Assembly: GCA_002839205.1 (NCBI GenBank)
Contig: PGXP01000029.1
Span: 1-11,078, forward strand
From: Spirochaetae bacterium HGW-Spirochaetae-9
GTDB taxonomy: Bacteria > Spirochaetota > Spirochaetia > Treponematales > Rectinemataceae
Length of the DNA: 11,078 nucleotides
Direction: 5' to 3'
Shown: positions 1 through 7,230 of the stretch, in pieces
Numbering within the stretch: the first letter of the stretch is position 1
Layout of the letters: every line of letters starts with the position of its first letter
Translations under genes and position numbers: made by a program
The notes under the pieces: model-generated
Databases searched by the model: none
What the model was told of the DNA's origin: nothing
What the model saw: the letters and a program-made list of their open reading frames with translations, nothing else

Positions 1-260
1 TCTATGAAGCCGCCGAGTATCAGGTAGCCCTGGCCAGGGCATACCTCGACGGAACCAAGTCCGCCAATCTGCTCAAGACCAAGTTTGGAGAGACCCCGGT
101 GGATGCATATGCCATGGCCAAGGCCAAGGGCATGGTCATTACCGATCTCAGCCCCGCCCAGATCCAGGTTTTCAAGGACAAGCTGGCTCCCATCTACGAC
201 AAATGGGTACCCCAGATCGGAAAGTCTATCTATGAAGCCGCCATTGCCGACATGAAATAG
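1..260 (+). CDS. dctP: TRAP transporter substrate-binding protein, C-terminal end (partial)
   Basis: Reading from base 3, an open frame of 85 codons ends at TAG 258-260; the 5' part lies outside the window. The visible peptide is helical and charged, ending in KWVPQIGKSIYEAAIADMK, as in the C-terminal helices of DctP-type periplasmic solute receptors. These proteins bind an organic acid, usually through its carboxylate, and hand it to the DctQM membrane complex. The signal peptide and ligand-binding residues are not in view, so the ligand cannot be inferred. The assignment rests mainly on position directly upstream of dctQ and dctM on the same strand, plus the C-terminal style. A strong hairpin lies between this gene and dctQ, consistent with the receptor being made in excess over the permease. 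Confidence 0.85.
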   Translation, partial: YEAAEYQVALARAYLDGTKSANLLKTKFGETPVDAYAMAKAKGMVITDLSPAQIQVFKDKLAPIYDKWVPQIGKSIYEAAIADMK

Positions 261-288
261 CGAGACCAGGCAGCCAACATCACCAGAT

Positions 289-316
289 CCGCGGAAGGAC
301 TCATGTCCTTCCGCGG
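289..316 (+). promoter_or_regulatory. Perfect 12-bp hairpin in the dctP-dctQ gap
   Basis: CCGCGGAAGGAC (289-300) and GTCCTTCCGCGG (305-316) are exact reverse complements around a 4-base TCAT loop. The stem can extend slightly through G:U and A:T pairs. What follows is not a true U-run (GGTTCCATTTTGG), so it is not a classical intrinsic terminator. More likely it is an mRNA-stabilising or attenuating stem that raises the dctP:dctQM transcript ratio. An ATG in the loop (303) begins a longer dctQ frame, but its location inside the stem makes it an unlikely start. Confidence 0.7.
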
Positions 317-389
317 GTTCCATTTTGGAGCCAAATCTTCGCTCCATCCCCATGGGCATGACGAAGGTTTCACCTATCCGGAGCACATA

Positions 390-899
390 ATGGCAGATAA
401 GAAAAAATTCCACCTCGATGAGCTGCTGGGCGCCTTCTTCCTCGCGGTGATGGCGCTCATCACCTTCGTCAATGTCATCAATAGGTACTTTTTCAGTGCG
501 AGTCTGGCATTCAGCGAGGAGATTACCATCAGCCTTTTCGTCTGGATAACCCTCCTGGGAATAGCGATGGCCTTCCGCAGGGGCACGAACCTCCAGATGA
601 CCAACCTCTATGACCGGTTCTCACCCAAGCTCAAACGGATTTCCATCGCGGTGTCCGGGCTGATCGGCATCGGAGTGTTCTCCTTTCTTATCTTCAATTC
701 CTGCAGGGAAATCTACAAGAACATGACCTTCTACCATACGACCTCCGAATCTCTCGGAGTTCCCACCTGGATTTACAGCCTTGGTACACCGATTTTTTCC
801 CTGTTTATTCTCAAGGAAATCATCTCGGGAGCCTTGAAGGGAATCAGGGAAAATTCTTCCACGAAAGCCAATATCGGTAATGCTGAAGGGGGGAAATGA
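390..899 (+). CDS. dctQ: TRAP transporter small permease subunit (DctQ)
   Basis: A 169-residue protein of typical DctQ length. Four hydrophobic segments lie near residues 12-30, 44-62, 84-103 and 124-146. The family-like stretch NVINRYFF follows the first helix, SEEI precedes the second, and FRRGTNLQM follows it where many homologues read RRGxHI. DctQ is the four-helix membrane subunit that pairs with DctM to make the sodium-coupled transporter. The start chosen is ATG 390, preceded by CCGGAG at a sensible distance and giving the usual short charged N-terminus (MADKKKF). The same frame extends to ATG 303, but that would add 29 unlike residues and place the start inside the hairpin loop. The stop overlaps the dctM start as ATGA (896-899), indicating translational coupling. 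Confidence 0.93.
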   Translation: MADKKKFHLDELLGAFFLAVMALITFVNVINRYFFSASLAFSEEITISLFVWITLLGIAMAFRRGTNLQMTNLYDRFSPKLKRISIAVSGLIGIGVFSFLIFNSCREIYKNMTFYHTTSESLGVPTWIYSLGTPIFSLFILKEIISGALKGIRENSSTKANIGNAEGGK

Positions 900-2197
900 T
901 GGCAGGTCTCATAGTCTTCGGCATTTTCATAGTCCTTATAATCATCGGCACTCCGATCGGTCTTTCCCTGGCGACGGCAGCCATGGGCGCGATCTTCCAA
1001 TTCGACCTAGGCACGGCGATGATATCGCGCAACTTCGAATCGAACATTTCGAAGTTCCCTCTCGTGGCCATTCCCTTCTTCATCCTGGCCGGCGTGCTGA
1101 TGGAGAAGGCCAAGATCGTCGACGGCATCTCCAAGTTCGTCATCCTGGTCGTCGGAAGGGCCACGGGCGGACTCGCCATCGCGGCTGTCGTAACCTGTAT
1201 TTTTTGGGGGGCAATTTCTGGATCGGGTCCAGCGACGGCCGCCGCACTCGGTCTCGTTTTCATCCCCTCCATGATAAAACAGGGCTACAACAAATACTTC
1301 TCAGCGGTAACAATAGCCTCGGGAGCGGGACTCTCCATCATAATTCCCCCAAGCATCGCCTTCATCGTCTACGGTAACCTCACCGATGTCTCCGTCGGGG
1401 CGCTCTTCTTGGGAGGCGTCATTCCCGGCATTATCGTTGGCTGCTTCCTGATTTTCATGGTCTATGCAACCTCCAAGAAGAAAGATTTCAGGGGCATATC
1501 GGAACGAGGGAGCCTGAAGGAAATTGGCAAAGCTTTTTTGGGCGCATTCTGGTCCCTCCTTGCTCCCGTGATAATCCTTGGATCAATCTACGCCGGCATC
1601 GCGACCCCAACGGAATCGGCCATCATGGGCGTATTCTACGCCCTTTTCGTCGGCCTCTTCGTGTACAGGACGATCACTCTCGACGTTCTCATCTCTGCCC
1701 TTTCCGACACCGTTGCAGGCTCTGCCGTCGTCATGTTCGTCGTGGCGATGGCAGGCATTTTCTCATGGTCAGCCTCGACTTTGGGCGTCATTGACGCGGC
1801 AGCCCAGCTCGTGCAGAACCTGACTTCCAACCCCCTTGTCTTCATAATGCTCGTCAACGTGGTGATGCTGATCGCAGGCATGTTCCTGGACGCGATTTCG
1901 ATCACCTATGTCTTCATGCCGATCATACTTCCAGTCATCCTCAAGCTGGGCATCGATCCCCTATATTTTGGCGTAGTCATGGTCATTGCCCTTGCCATAG
2001 GCCAGATAACGCCACCGGTGGCGGTCAACCTCTATGTCACGTCGAACATCATCAAAAGCAACATCAACGACGAGATGGTCAAGTACGCCATTCCAATGGT
2101 GCTGGTCTCGATCGCGGCCCTCGTCCTGATCACGCTGATTCCCCAGCTCTCGCTGTGGCTGCCAGTTTCGGCGGGGCTCTACACGCCGCGATTCTGA
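896..2197 (+). CDS. dctM: TRAP transporter large permease subunit (DctM)
   Basis: A 433-residue, very hydrophobic protein of the expected DctM length, made of about a dozen membrane segments with few charges. Family-like features include the N-terminal IIGTPIGLSLATAAMG helix, FFILAGVLMEKA, a GAISGSGPATAAALG loop, IIPPSIAFIVYG, TPTESAIMG, and near the end AIGQITPPVAVNLYVTS. DctM is the channel-forming subunit that moves the DctP-delivered substrate inward with sodium. A purine-rich ribosome site (AAGGGGGG, 887-893) lies just before ATG 896, and the ATGA overlap couples it to dctQ. It ends the TRAP operon; a terminator hairpin begins 24 bases downstream. The substrate is not determinable from this subunit alone. 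Confidence 0.96.
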   Translation: MMAGLIVFGIFIVLIIIGTPIGLSLATAAMGAIFQFDLGTAMISRNFESNISKFPLVAIPFFILAGVLMEKAKIVDGISKFVILVVGRATGGLAIAAVVTCIFWGAISGSGPATAAALGLVFIPSMIKQGYNKYFSAVTIASGAGLSIIIPPSIAFIVYGNLTDVSVGALFLGGVIPGIIVGCFLIFMVYATSKKKDFRGISERGSLKEIGKAFLGAFWSLLAPVIILGSIYAGIATPTESAIMGVFYALFVGLFVYRTITLDVLISALSDTVAGSAVVMFVVAMAGIFSWSASTLGVIDAAAQLVQNLTSNPLVFIMLVNVVMLIAGMFLDAISITYVFMPIILPVILKLGIDPLYFGVVMVIALAIGQITPPVAVNLYVTSNIIKSNINDEMVKYAIPMVLVSIAALVLITLIPQLSLWLPVSAGLYTPRF

Positions 2198-2221
2198 CGA
2201 AAGGACGGGAATCCCATCAAT

Positions 2222-2255
2222 AAGAAAGCCGCCCGTCATGCCGGGCGGCTTTCTT
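2222..2255. terminator. Bidirectional intrinsic terminator between dctM and the regulator
   Basis: AAGAAAGCCGCCCG (2222-2235) pairs perfectly with CGGGCGGCTTTCTT (2242-2255) around a 6-base loop. The stem has a GC core flanked by A-rich 5' and T-rich 3' arms, so it can work in both directions. It sits between two convergent genes, dctM (+) and the sigma-54 activator (-), whose stop is 37 bases away. Confidence 0.88.
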
Positions 2256-2291
2256 CGGCATTTCCGGCCCGGGGAGACCGGCGCCACTCCA

Positions 2292-3707
2292 TCAGAGAGC
2301 GTACTGCTTCATCTTCCTGTAGAGCGTGTTCCTGCTTATGCCCAATAGCTTGGCGCATATGGAAATGTTACCTTCCACTTCCTTGAGGATCTTCAGGATC
2401 TGGTTTTTTTCGACGCTTTCCAGGTCAAGGGCATCTTCAATGACAACAGCGGATTTTTCCTCTGAATGCTTGTGCTGAATATTGCTGTAGATATAGTCGG
2501 GAAGTTCGCGCATCGTTATGCGATTCGTCTTCGATATGATGATGGCTCTCTCGATGACATTCTCAAGCTCTCGAACATTTCCCGGCCAAGGATACTCCCT
2601 GAACGCCGAGAGCACTTCCCTGTCGATTTCGGGGACAGCCTTTCCATGATGGAGAGCGTTCTTGATGGCAAAATGGGAAACGAGTATGGGGATGTCGTCC
2701 AGACGTTCGCGCAGCGATGGCGGATGGACGCAGAGCACATTCAGCCGGTAATAAAGGTCTTCTCTGAAATTGCCCTTCCTGATTTCCTCGATGAGGTTCT
2801 TGTTTGTCGAAGCTATTACCCTCGTATCGACGGTGATGGCTTTGGTTCCGCCCAGCCTTGTGAATGTAAGGTCCTGGAGAACTCGGAGCAGTTTCGCCTG
2901 CATGTCGGAAGGCAGCTCAGCGATCTCGTCGAGTACGATAGTACCGCCGTTCGCCTGCTCGAACTTGCCGGGGAAGCCTTCCTTCCTGGCTCCGGTAAAG
3001 GAGCCGGATTCGTAGCCAAAGAGTTCGCTTTCGATGAGCGAACGGGGAAGGCTCGAGCAGTTGACCAGAACCAGAGGACCCGATGCACGCGCGCTTGCCT
3101 GATGGATGGCGTGGGCGAACATCTCTTTGCCTGTCCCGCTCTCCCCTTCGATGAGAACGCCGGCATCGCTTTGGGCGGCGATGCGGGATAGATTGAGCGC
3201 CTCCAGAAACACCGGTTCCTGGCCTATGATGTCGGAAAAGGTAAATTTTGCTTTCGAGCCGCTTGGCTTCGGCATTATTTTATTTATCGTATTCACGAGC
3301 CGGAATGAATCAATGACGCCGATGAGCCTGGATTTTTCATCCTTCAGCACAATGGCTGACTTCACAAAGCGAAGCCTGCCCCTTGAGGGGCTTTGTATAT
3401 AGACTTCCTTCTCAAGATAGCCTTGGCCGCTCTTGAGGACTTCGAGTATGACAGGACGAAAATCGACTATTTCCGTCACATGGCGGCCGGTAGCCCACTG
3501 CTGGTCCTGTCCCAGAATGAGAGCTCCTTGCTTGTTGATATGGAGAATCTTTCCTTCCCTGTCGATCACCAGTATCCCTTCTGTCATGGAATCGGTCAGA
3601 GCCTTGAAGATCGGTTCGGAAGCGAAGGTCATGAGGCTGGCTTCGCCTGTCACTGTATCGTCCAGGTTGAGGTAGACGACATTGGACGTGTTGGTCCACA
3701 ACTGCAT
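2292..3707 (-). CDS. Sigma-54-dependent transcriptional activator, PAS-AAA+-Fis HTH
   Basis: A 471-residue bacterial enhancer-binding protein. Residues about 35-137 look like one PAS domain (MTEGILVIDREGKILHIN). The AAA+ domain has Walker A GESGTGKE (188-195), the sigma-54 contact loop as GSFTGA (235-240; usually GAFTGA), Walker B TIVLDE (256-261) and the arginine-finger region FREDLYYR (314-321). A Fis-type helix-turn-helix (ISICAKLLGISRNTLYRKM) ends the protein. Such proteins bind upstream and hydrolyse ATP to open sigma-54 polymerase complexes. Start ATG 3707 has GAGG at 3719-3716, eight bases away; ATG 3713 is the alternative with poor spacing. The longer frame to 3851 is rejected because it crosses the gene's own promoter. 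It is divergent from a sigma-54 promoter driving the dehydrogenase operon, so it is the likely AcoR-like activator, but it lacks the GAF domain of classical AcoR. Confidence 0.93.
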   Translation of the reverse strand: MQLWTNTSNVVYLNLDDTVTGEASLMTFASEPIFKALTDSMTEGILVIDREGKILHINKQGALILGQDQQWATGRHVTEIVDFRPVILEVLKSGQGYLEKEVYIQSPSRGRLRFVKSAIVLKDEKSRLIGVIDSFRLVNTINKIMPKPSGSKAKFTFSDIIGQEPVFLEALNLSRIAAQSDAGVLIEGESGTGKEMFAHAIHQASARASGPLVLVNCSSLPRSLIESELFGYESGSFTGARKEGFPGKFEQANGGTIVLDEIAELPSDMQAKLLRVLQDLTFTRLGGTKAITVDTRVIASTNKNLIEEIRKGNFREDLYYRLNVLCVHPPSLRERLDDIPILVSHFAIKNALHHGKAVPEIDREVLSAFREYPWPGNVRELENVIERAIIISKTNRITMRELPDYIYSNIQHKHSEEKSAVVIEDALDLESVEKNQILKILKEVEGNISICAKLLGISRNTLYRKMKQYAL

Positions 3708-3738
3708 TATCATTGCCTCACTTTGTAACAGCTGGATT

Positions 3739-3767
3739 ATTATAGTGTCATATTTTGGAGCAGTCAA
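3739..3767 (-). promoter_or_regulatory. Sigma-70-type promoter of the activator gene
   Basis: On the minus strand, TTGACT (3767-3762) and TATAAT (3744-3739) are separated by exactly 17 bases: a 5/6 match to the -35 consensus and a 6/6 match to the -10. Transcription would begin near 3732, giving a leader of about 25 bases before the GAGG ribosome site and ATG 3707. This supports the short form of the activator and constitutive, or autoregulated, expression. Confidence 0.82.
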
Positions 3768-3792
3768 AGTTTTTTTAAAAATTAGACGACGC

Positions 3793-3804
3793 AATTTCGA
3801 GATT
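3793..3804. promoter_or_regulatory. Candidate upstream activator site 1 (imperfect palindrome)
   Basis: AATTTCGAGATT is palindromic about its central CG except for one mismatched pair. It shares the pattern AATKTCGRSATT with the second site at 3866-3877, and both are preceded by ACGC. Its centre is about 158 bases upstream of the predicted sigma-54 start point, a usual distance for enhancer-binding-protein sites, and about 30 bases upstream of the activator's -35 box. Binding by the adjacent activator is inferred. Confidence 0.45.
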
Positions 3805-3865
3805 CGATGCTTCTTTACGACAGATTTTTCGCTGAACAGTGAAACCCACAACGACTTTTTTACGC

Positions 3866-3877
3866 AATGTCGGCATT
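3866..3877. promoter_or_regulatory. Candidate upstream activator site 2 (imperfect palindrome)
   Basis: AATGTCGGCATT, extending to CAATGTCGGCATTG (3865-3878), is a near-perfect palindrome with 12 of 14 positions symmetric. It is the better of two related dyads. Centre-to-centre spacing with site 1 is 73 bases, close to seven helical turns, so both would face the same side of the DNA. Its centre lies about 85 bases upstream of the predicted sigma-54 start point. Confidence 0.5.
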
Positions 3878-3930
3878 GTCCATCTGAAAAAGTCTGCGAA
3901 AACTGAAAATCCGATGTATTGGCTCATCTC

Positions 3931-3944
3931 GGCACAGGAATTGC
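3931..3944 (+). promoter_or_regulatory. Sigma-54 (-24/-12) promoter of the dehydrogenase operon
   Basis: GGCACAGGAATTGC matches the sigma-54 consensus GGCAC-N5-TTGC with exact GG-to-GC spacing; it is followed by A, and only the T usually found before GG is replaced by C. It lies 22 bases upstream of the E1 alpha start. Transcription would begin near 3956, about 12 bases after the GC, almost on top of the ribosome site. Together with the divergent sigma-54 activator gene this is a strong functional pairing. Confidence 0.88.
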
Positions 3945-3966
3945 ATCACTATCAAGGGAGGAATCT

Positions 3967-4998
3967 ATGCCGTTTCAAAAACGAGAATTCCCGAATAAAT
4001 TCGCGGACTTATCCAAGGATCAAATGATCGGTCTTCTCTCGACCATGATCCGAATTCGCACCTTCGAATCGAGGGTTGAAGAGCTTTTCCTCAACAGGAA
4101 AATCCCCGGCTTTGTCCATCTCTATATCGGCGAGGAAGCGATAGCCTCGGGAGTTATGGCCAATCTCACCCAAAAGGACTGGATTACCTCGACACACCGA
4201 GGGCATGGCCACGCGATCGCCAAGGGTGCCCAGATCAATCGGATGATGGCTGAGCTTTTCGGCAAGACTACCGGCTACTGCAAGGGCAAAGGCGGCTCGA
4301 TGCACATTGCCGATTTCTCGGTGGGAATGCTGGGAGCCAATGGCGTCGTGGGTGGTGGCTTCAACATCGCTGTCGGCGCAGGTATGTCTTCGATGATCAA
4401 GAAGACCGACCAGGTGGCCGTCTGTTTCTTTGGCGACGGCGCCTCCAATCGCGGTACCTTCCACGAAGCCCTCAACATGGCAGCCGTCTGGAAGTTGCCC
4501 GTGCTCTTCGTCAACGAGAATAATCAGTGGGCATCCACGACGCCCACAGCCTACGCCACTTCGGCGCACAGGGTTGCCGACAGAGCCAAGGGCTATGGCA
4601 TCGAGGGATATACGGTCGATGGCAACAATGTCATCGAAGTCTACAACGCGGCCGCCGCCCTTGTGGAAGCGGCGCGCAAAGGCAAGGGGCCCGCACTCCT
4701 CGAATGCTTGACCTATCGCATCAAGGGACATTTTGTGGGCGATCCGGAAAAGTACAGGACGAAGGAGGAGGTGCAGAAGCACTTCACCGAAGACGACCCT
4801 ATCAAACGGTTTGCCTCCTACCTCCAAGGAAAAGGAATCATAGACGAGGCAGGTGTCGAGGCCATCAAGACCGATGCCGCGCGCGAAGTGGCAGAAGGCG
4901 AGAAATACGCCGATGATAGCCCACTGCCCGAGAAGGAAGACGCCTACAATGATCTCTTCTCCTTCTCTCCCAGGGAATTCCCGGAGGTGGTCAAATGA
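3967..4998 (+). CDS. acoA: 2-oxo-acid/acetoin dehydrogenase E1 component, alpha subunit
   Basis: A 343-residue thiamine-diphosphate enzyme subunit. It has STHRGHGHAIAKG, GKGGSMHIADFSVGMLGANG, the thiamine-diphosphate/Mg motif starting GDGASNRGTFHEA (GDG at 156-158) and closing NENNQW (NN at 185-186), and TYRIKGHFVGDPEKYRT near residue 250. With the beta subunit it decarboxylates a 2-oxo acid (or cleaves acetoin) and passes the acyl group to lipoyl-E2. The AcoA-like RGHGHAIAKG and GMLGANG stretches plus sigma-54 control favour an acetoin dehydrogenase, but a pyruvate or other 2-oxo-acid dehydrogenase is not excluded, so the symbol is tentative. Start ATG 3967 has AGGGAGG five bases upstream. 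An upstream in-frame ATG (3919) is rejected because that extension would be encoded by the sigma-54 promoter. The stop overlaps the next gene as ATGA. Confidence 0.9.
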   Translation: MPFQKREFPNKFADLSKDQMIGLLSTMIRIRTFESRVEELFLNRKIPGFVHLYIGEEAIASGVMANLTQKDWITSTHRGHGHAIAKGAQINRMMAELFGKTTGYCKGKGGSMHIADFSVGMLGANGVVGGGFNIAVGAGMSSMIKKTDQVAVCFFGDGASNRGTFHEALNMAAVWKLPVLFVNENNQWASTTPTAYATSAHRVADRAKGYGIEGYTVDGNNVIEVYNAAAALVEAARKGKGPALLECLTYRIKGHFVGDPEKYRTKEEVQKHFTEDDPIKRFASYLQGKGIIDEAGVEAIKTDAAREVAEGEKYADDSPLPEKEDAYNDLFSFSPREFPEVVK

Positions 4999-5975
4999 GG
5001 ACAATAACTTTTTCTCAGGCCACGCTCGAGGCCATGCAGGAAGAGATGCGCAGGGATCCGACCGTATTTGTCTACGGCGAGGATATCTGCCGCCAGGGCG
5101 GCATTTTCGGCCAGTTCAAGGGCCTCCCCGATGAATTCCCCGGCAGGGTGCGCGATGTACCCATAAGCGAGACGATGATAGTGGGCGCGGCCCTTGGCGC
5201 GGCTCTCACGGGTACCCGCCCCGTCGCCGACATGCATTTCGCCGACTTCATCGGCGTCGCTTTCGACGAACTGGTCAATCAGATAGCCAAGAACCGTTAC
5301 ATGTTCGGAGGCCAGGCCAACATTCCCCTCGTCATCAGGGCGCCTGACGGCATCATCAATTCGGCGGCGGCGCAACACAGCCAGAGCGTCGAGGGCTGGC
5401 TGCAGAATATCCCTGGCCTCATCGTCATCGCGCCCTCGAGCCCGGCGACGGCCAAGGGACTCCTCAAGTCGGCAATCCGCCAGAACGATCCGGTGATATT
5501 TTTCGAGCACAAGGTTCTCTATCCCCAGAAAGGACCGGTGTCTGAAGAAGAATACCTGACCCCCATCGGCAAGGCGGAGATCCGGAAGCCGGGCAAGGAC
5601 GTCACCATCGTCACCTATTCGTTGATGGTGCAGAAGTGTGAGGAAGCGGCTATGGAACTCGAGAAGGAAGGAATTTCCGTCGAGGTGATAGACCTTCTCA
5701 CCCTAAAACCGCTGGATATGCAGACTGTTCTGGAATCTGTGAAAAAGACGCACCGCTGTGTTATCGCGCACGAAGCCGTGGTGACGGGTGGCTTGGGCGC
5801 CGAAATCGCGTCCCAGATACAGGAGAAGGCCTTCTTTTCGCTCGACGCCCCTGTTCTGCGCGTTGGCGCCAAGAACCTGCCCATTGCCTTCAGTTCCGTG
5901 CTGGAGAAATTCATCGCGGCCAACCAGGAAGATATCAAGAAGGCTGTACGGACAGTTCTCTACAGGGAGGGCTGA
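4995..5975 (+). CDS. acoB: 2-oxo-acid/acetoin dehydrogenase E1 component, beta subunit
   Basis: A 326-residue partner of the alpha subunit, the usual length for this family. Visible landmarks are VYGEDICRQGGIFGQFKGL, VPISETMIVGAALGAA with the expected cofactor-activating glutamate at 59, ADFIGVAFDELVNQIAKNRYM, AAQHSQSVEGW with histidine 128, and FFEHKVLYPQKGPV. The C-terminal transketolase-type domain begins around TIVTYSLMVQK and contains HEAVVTGGLGAEIA. It forms the alpha2beta2 E1 enzyme. A strong ribosome site (GGAGG, 4983-4987) inside the end of the alpha gene and the ATGA overlap indicate coupled, equimolar translation. Only the acetoin versus 2-oxo-acid specificity is uncertain. Confidence 0.92.
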   Translation: MRTITFSQATLEAMQEEMRRDPTVFVYGEDICRQGGIFGQFKGLPDEFPGRVRDVPISETMIVGAALGAALTGTRPVADMHFADFIGVAFDELVNQIAKNRYMFGGQANIPLVIRAPDGIINSAAAQHSQSVEGWLQNIPGLIVIAPSSPATAKGLLKSAIRQNDPVIFFEHKVLYPQKGPVSEEEYLTPIGKAEIRKPGKDVTIVTYSLMVQKCEEAAMELEKEGISVEVIDLLTLKPLDMQTVLESVKKTHRCVIAHEAVVTGGLGAEIASQIQEKAFFSLDAPVLRVGAKNLPIAFSSVLEKFIAANQEDIKKAVRTVLYREG

Positions 5976-5978
5976 ACC

Positions 5979-7211
5979 ATGGCATTGGAAGTAATGATGC
6001 CCCAATTGGGGCTGACCATGAAGGAAGGACTCATCACCGAATGGAAGAAGAAGAAAGGCGATGCGGTGGTAAGGGGCGAAGTGATCTTCGCCGTTGAGAA
6101 CGACAAGGCTACTGTCGATGTAGAAGCCCAGGGTGATGGAATCCTGGCCTCCATTCTCGTGGAAGAGATGGTGACCGTGCCTGTAGGCACGATCGTAGCA
6201 ACCATCGCCGCGCCTGGGGAAAAGGTGACTGCGGCACCGGGAGTGGCAGTGGCTAAACCAGCGGCTCCCCAATCAGTTCAGGCAGCCTGGTCCGCTCCTG
6301 AGGCGAAGCCGGCTGCTAAAGCTGTGGCCAAGCCTGTTTTATCCGACGGTTTTGTGCTCGCCTCTCCCTTTGCCCGGCAGTCAGCCGAATCGCTCGGAAT
6401 CAACCTGGCCGAAGTGCGCGGGACAGGACCCGAGGGAGCCGTGCTTGGCAGGGATCTGCCCAAGACGGACAGTATGCAGGCGGCGTCCGTGAAACCAGCC
6501 TTTGAGCCGCAGCGAAGCCCTGCGCCTACTGAGTCGAATACTGAAAGATCTCTCTCCAGAATACAGAGAGTGGCTGCCGAACGCATGACGGAGAGCTGGA
6601 CGACGATACCTCAGTTCACCCTTTATGATGATGCCGATGCGGCACAGATGCTGAGTCTCGCGGATCGATTCAAGAAAGCCGGAGATCCTGTATCCCTCAC
6701 CGTCATCCTCGCCAAGCTTCTTGCCGCCGCGGCCGAAAGGCATCCCCTCCTCAATGCCACCTGGCTTGGAGAAGGGAAGGTCCGCAGCTATGCCATTGCC
6801 AACGTCAATGTCGCCGTCGACACGAGCGAAGGCTTGGTGGTACCTGTCCTGAGAGCCTGCGCCTCGCGCGGATTCAAGGACCTCGGCATCGATATGAAGG
6901 CAATAGCCGAAAAAGCGAGGAACAAGGCATTGAGTTCCGAAGACTATGAAGGCGGAACTATCACGCTGTCCAACCTGGGCATGTTCGGCATCGCCCGCTT
7001 CAGGGCAATCATCAATCCGCCCCAGACCGCCATTCTGGCTGTTGGAAGGATATCAGAAAAGGTGGTTCAGGGAGCTTCCGGTTTTGAGACGCGAAAATTC
7101 ATCGAGTACAGCATCACCGCGGATCACCGCGTCGTCGATGGAGCCTGCGCCGCCAGATTCATGGCGACGCTCAAGTCCTTTATCGAGAATCCCGTGCTGA
7201 TGCTCGATTGA
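5979..7211 (+). CDS. acoC: Dihydrolipoamide acyltransferase (E2) of the dehydrogenase complex
   Basis: A 410-residue E2 with the full domain order. One lipoyl domain (about 1-80) has the lipoylated lysine predicted at K43 in VENDKATVDVE. An Ala/Pro/Lys-rich linker (83-120) leads to a peripheral subunit-binding domain (about 127-160, SPFARQSAESLGINLAEVRG then GTGPEGAVLGRDL). A second linker leads to the catalytic domain (about 190-410), which carries the active-site ADHRVVDGA (H383, D387). All catalytic residues expected for transfer of the acyl group from lipoate to CoA are present. It starts three bases after the E1 beta stop, with AGGGAGG eight bases before ATG 5979. The binding domain implies recruitment of an E3, but no E3 gene follows; a terminator does. 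Confidence 0.93.
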   Translation: MALEVMMPQLGLTMKEGLITEWKKKKGDAVVRGEVIFAVENDKATVDVEAQGDGILASILVEEMVTVPVGTIVATIAAPGEKVTAAPGVAVAKPAAPQSVQAAWSAPEAKPAAKAVAKPVLSDGFVLASPFARQSAESLGINLAEVRGTGPEGAVLGRDLPKTDSMQAASVKPAFEPQRSPAPTESNTERSLSRIQRVAAERMTESWTTIPQFTLYDDADAAQMLSLADRFKKAGDPVSLTVILAKLLAAAAERHPLLNATWLGEGKVRSYAIANVNVAVDTSEGLVVPVLRACASRGFKDLGIDMKAIAEKARNKALSSEDYEGGTITLSNLGMFGIARFRAIINPPQTAILAVGRISEKVVQGASGFETRKFIEYSITADHRVVDGACAARFMATLKSFIENPVLMLD

Positions 7212-7230
7212 GTCGAAGATAGGAGTCGGC

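Noticed and set aside
1..240. Repeated TATGAAGCCGCC at 3 and about 232 as a possible direct repeat or attachment site
   Set aside because: Both copies are in frame in dctP and encode YEAA in similar helices; too short and fully explained by coding.
303..389. 29-residue N-terminal extension of dctQ
   Set aside because: The ATG lies in a hairpin loop, has no proper ribosome site, and the added residues do not resemble DctQ N-termini.
2466..3191. 241-codon plus-strand frame opposite the sigma-54 activator
   Set aside because: Covers the AAA+ and HTH coding region in antisense; no ribosome site or family resemblance.
3708..3851. N-terminal extension of the activator to an upstream ATG (48 extra residues)
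   Set aside because: The extension contains the gene's own near-consensus promoter (3739-3767), so it would not be transcribed; its residues look like translated intergenic AT-rich DNA.
3919..3966. N-terminal extension of E1 alpha by 16 residues
   Set aside because: It would be encoded by the sigma-54 promoter itself, upstream of the predicted transcript start; ATG 3967 has a much better ribosome site.
4009..5004. 331-codon open frame on the minus strand opposite E1 alpha
   Set aside because: It fully overlaps a gene with clear thiamine-diphosphate motifs; the antisense product has no recognisable domain and is a by-product of GC-biased codon use.
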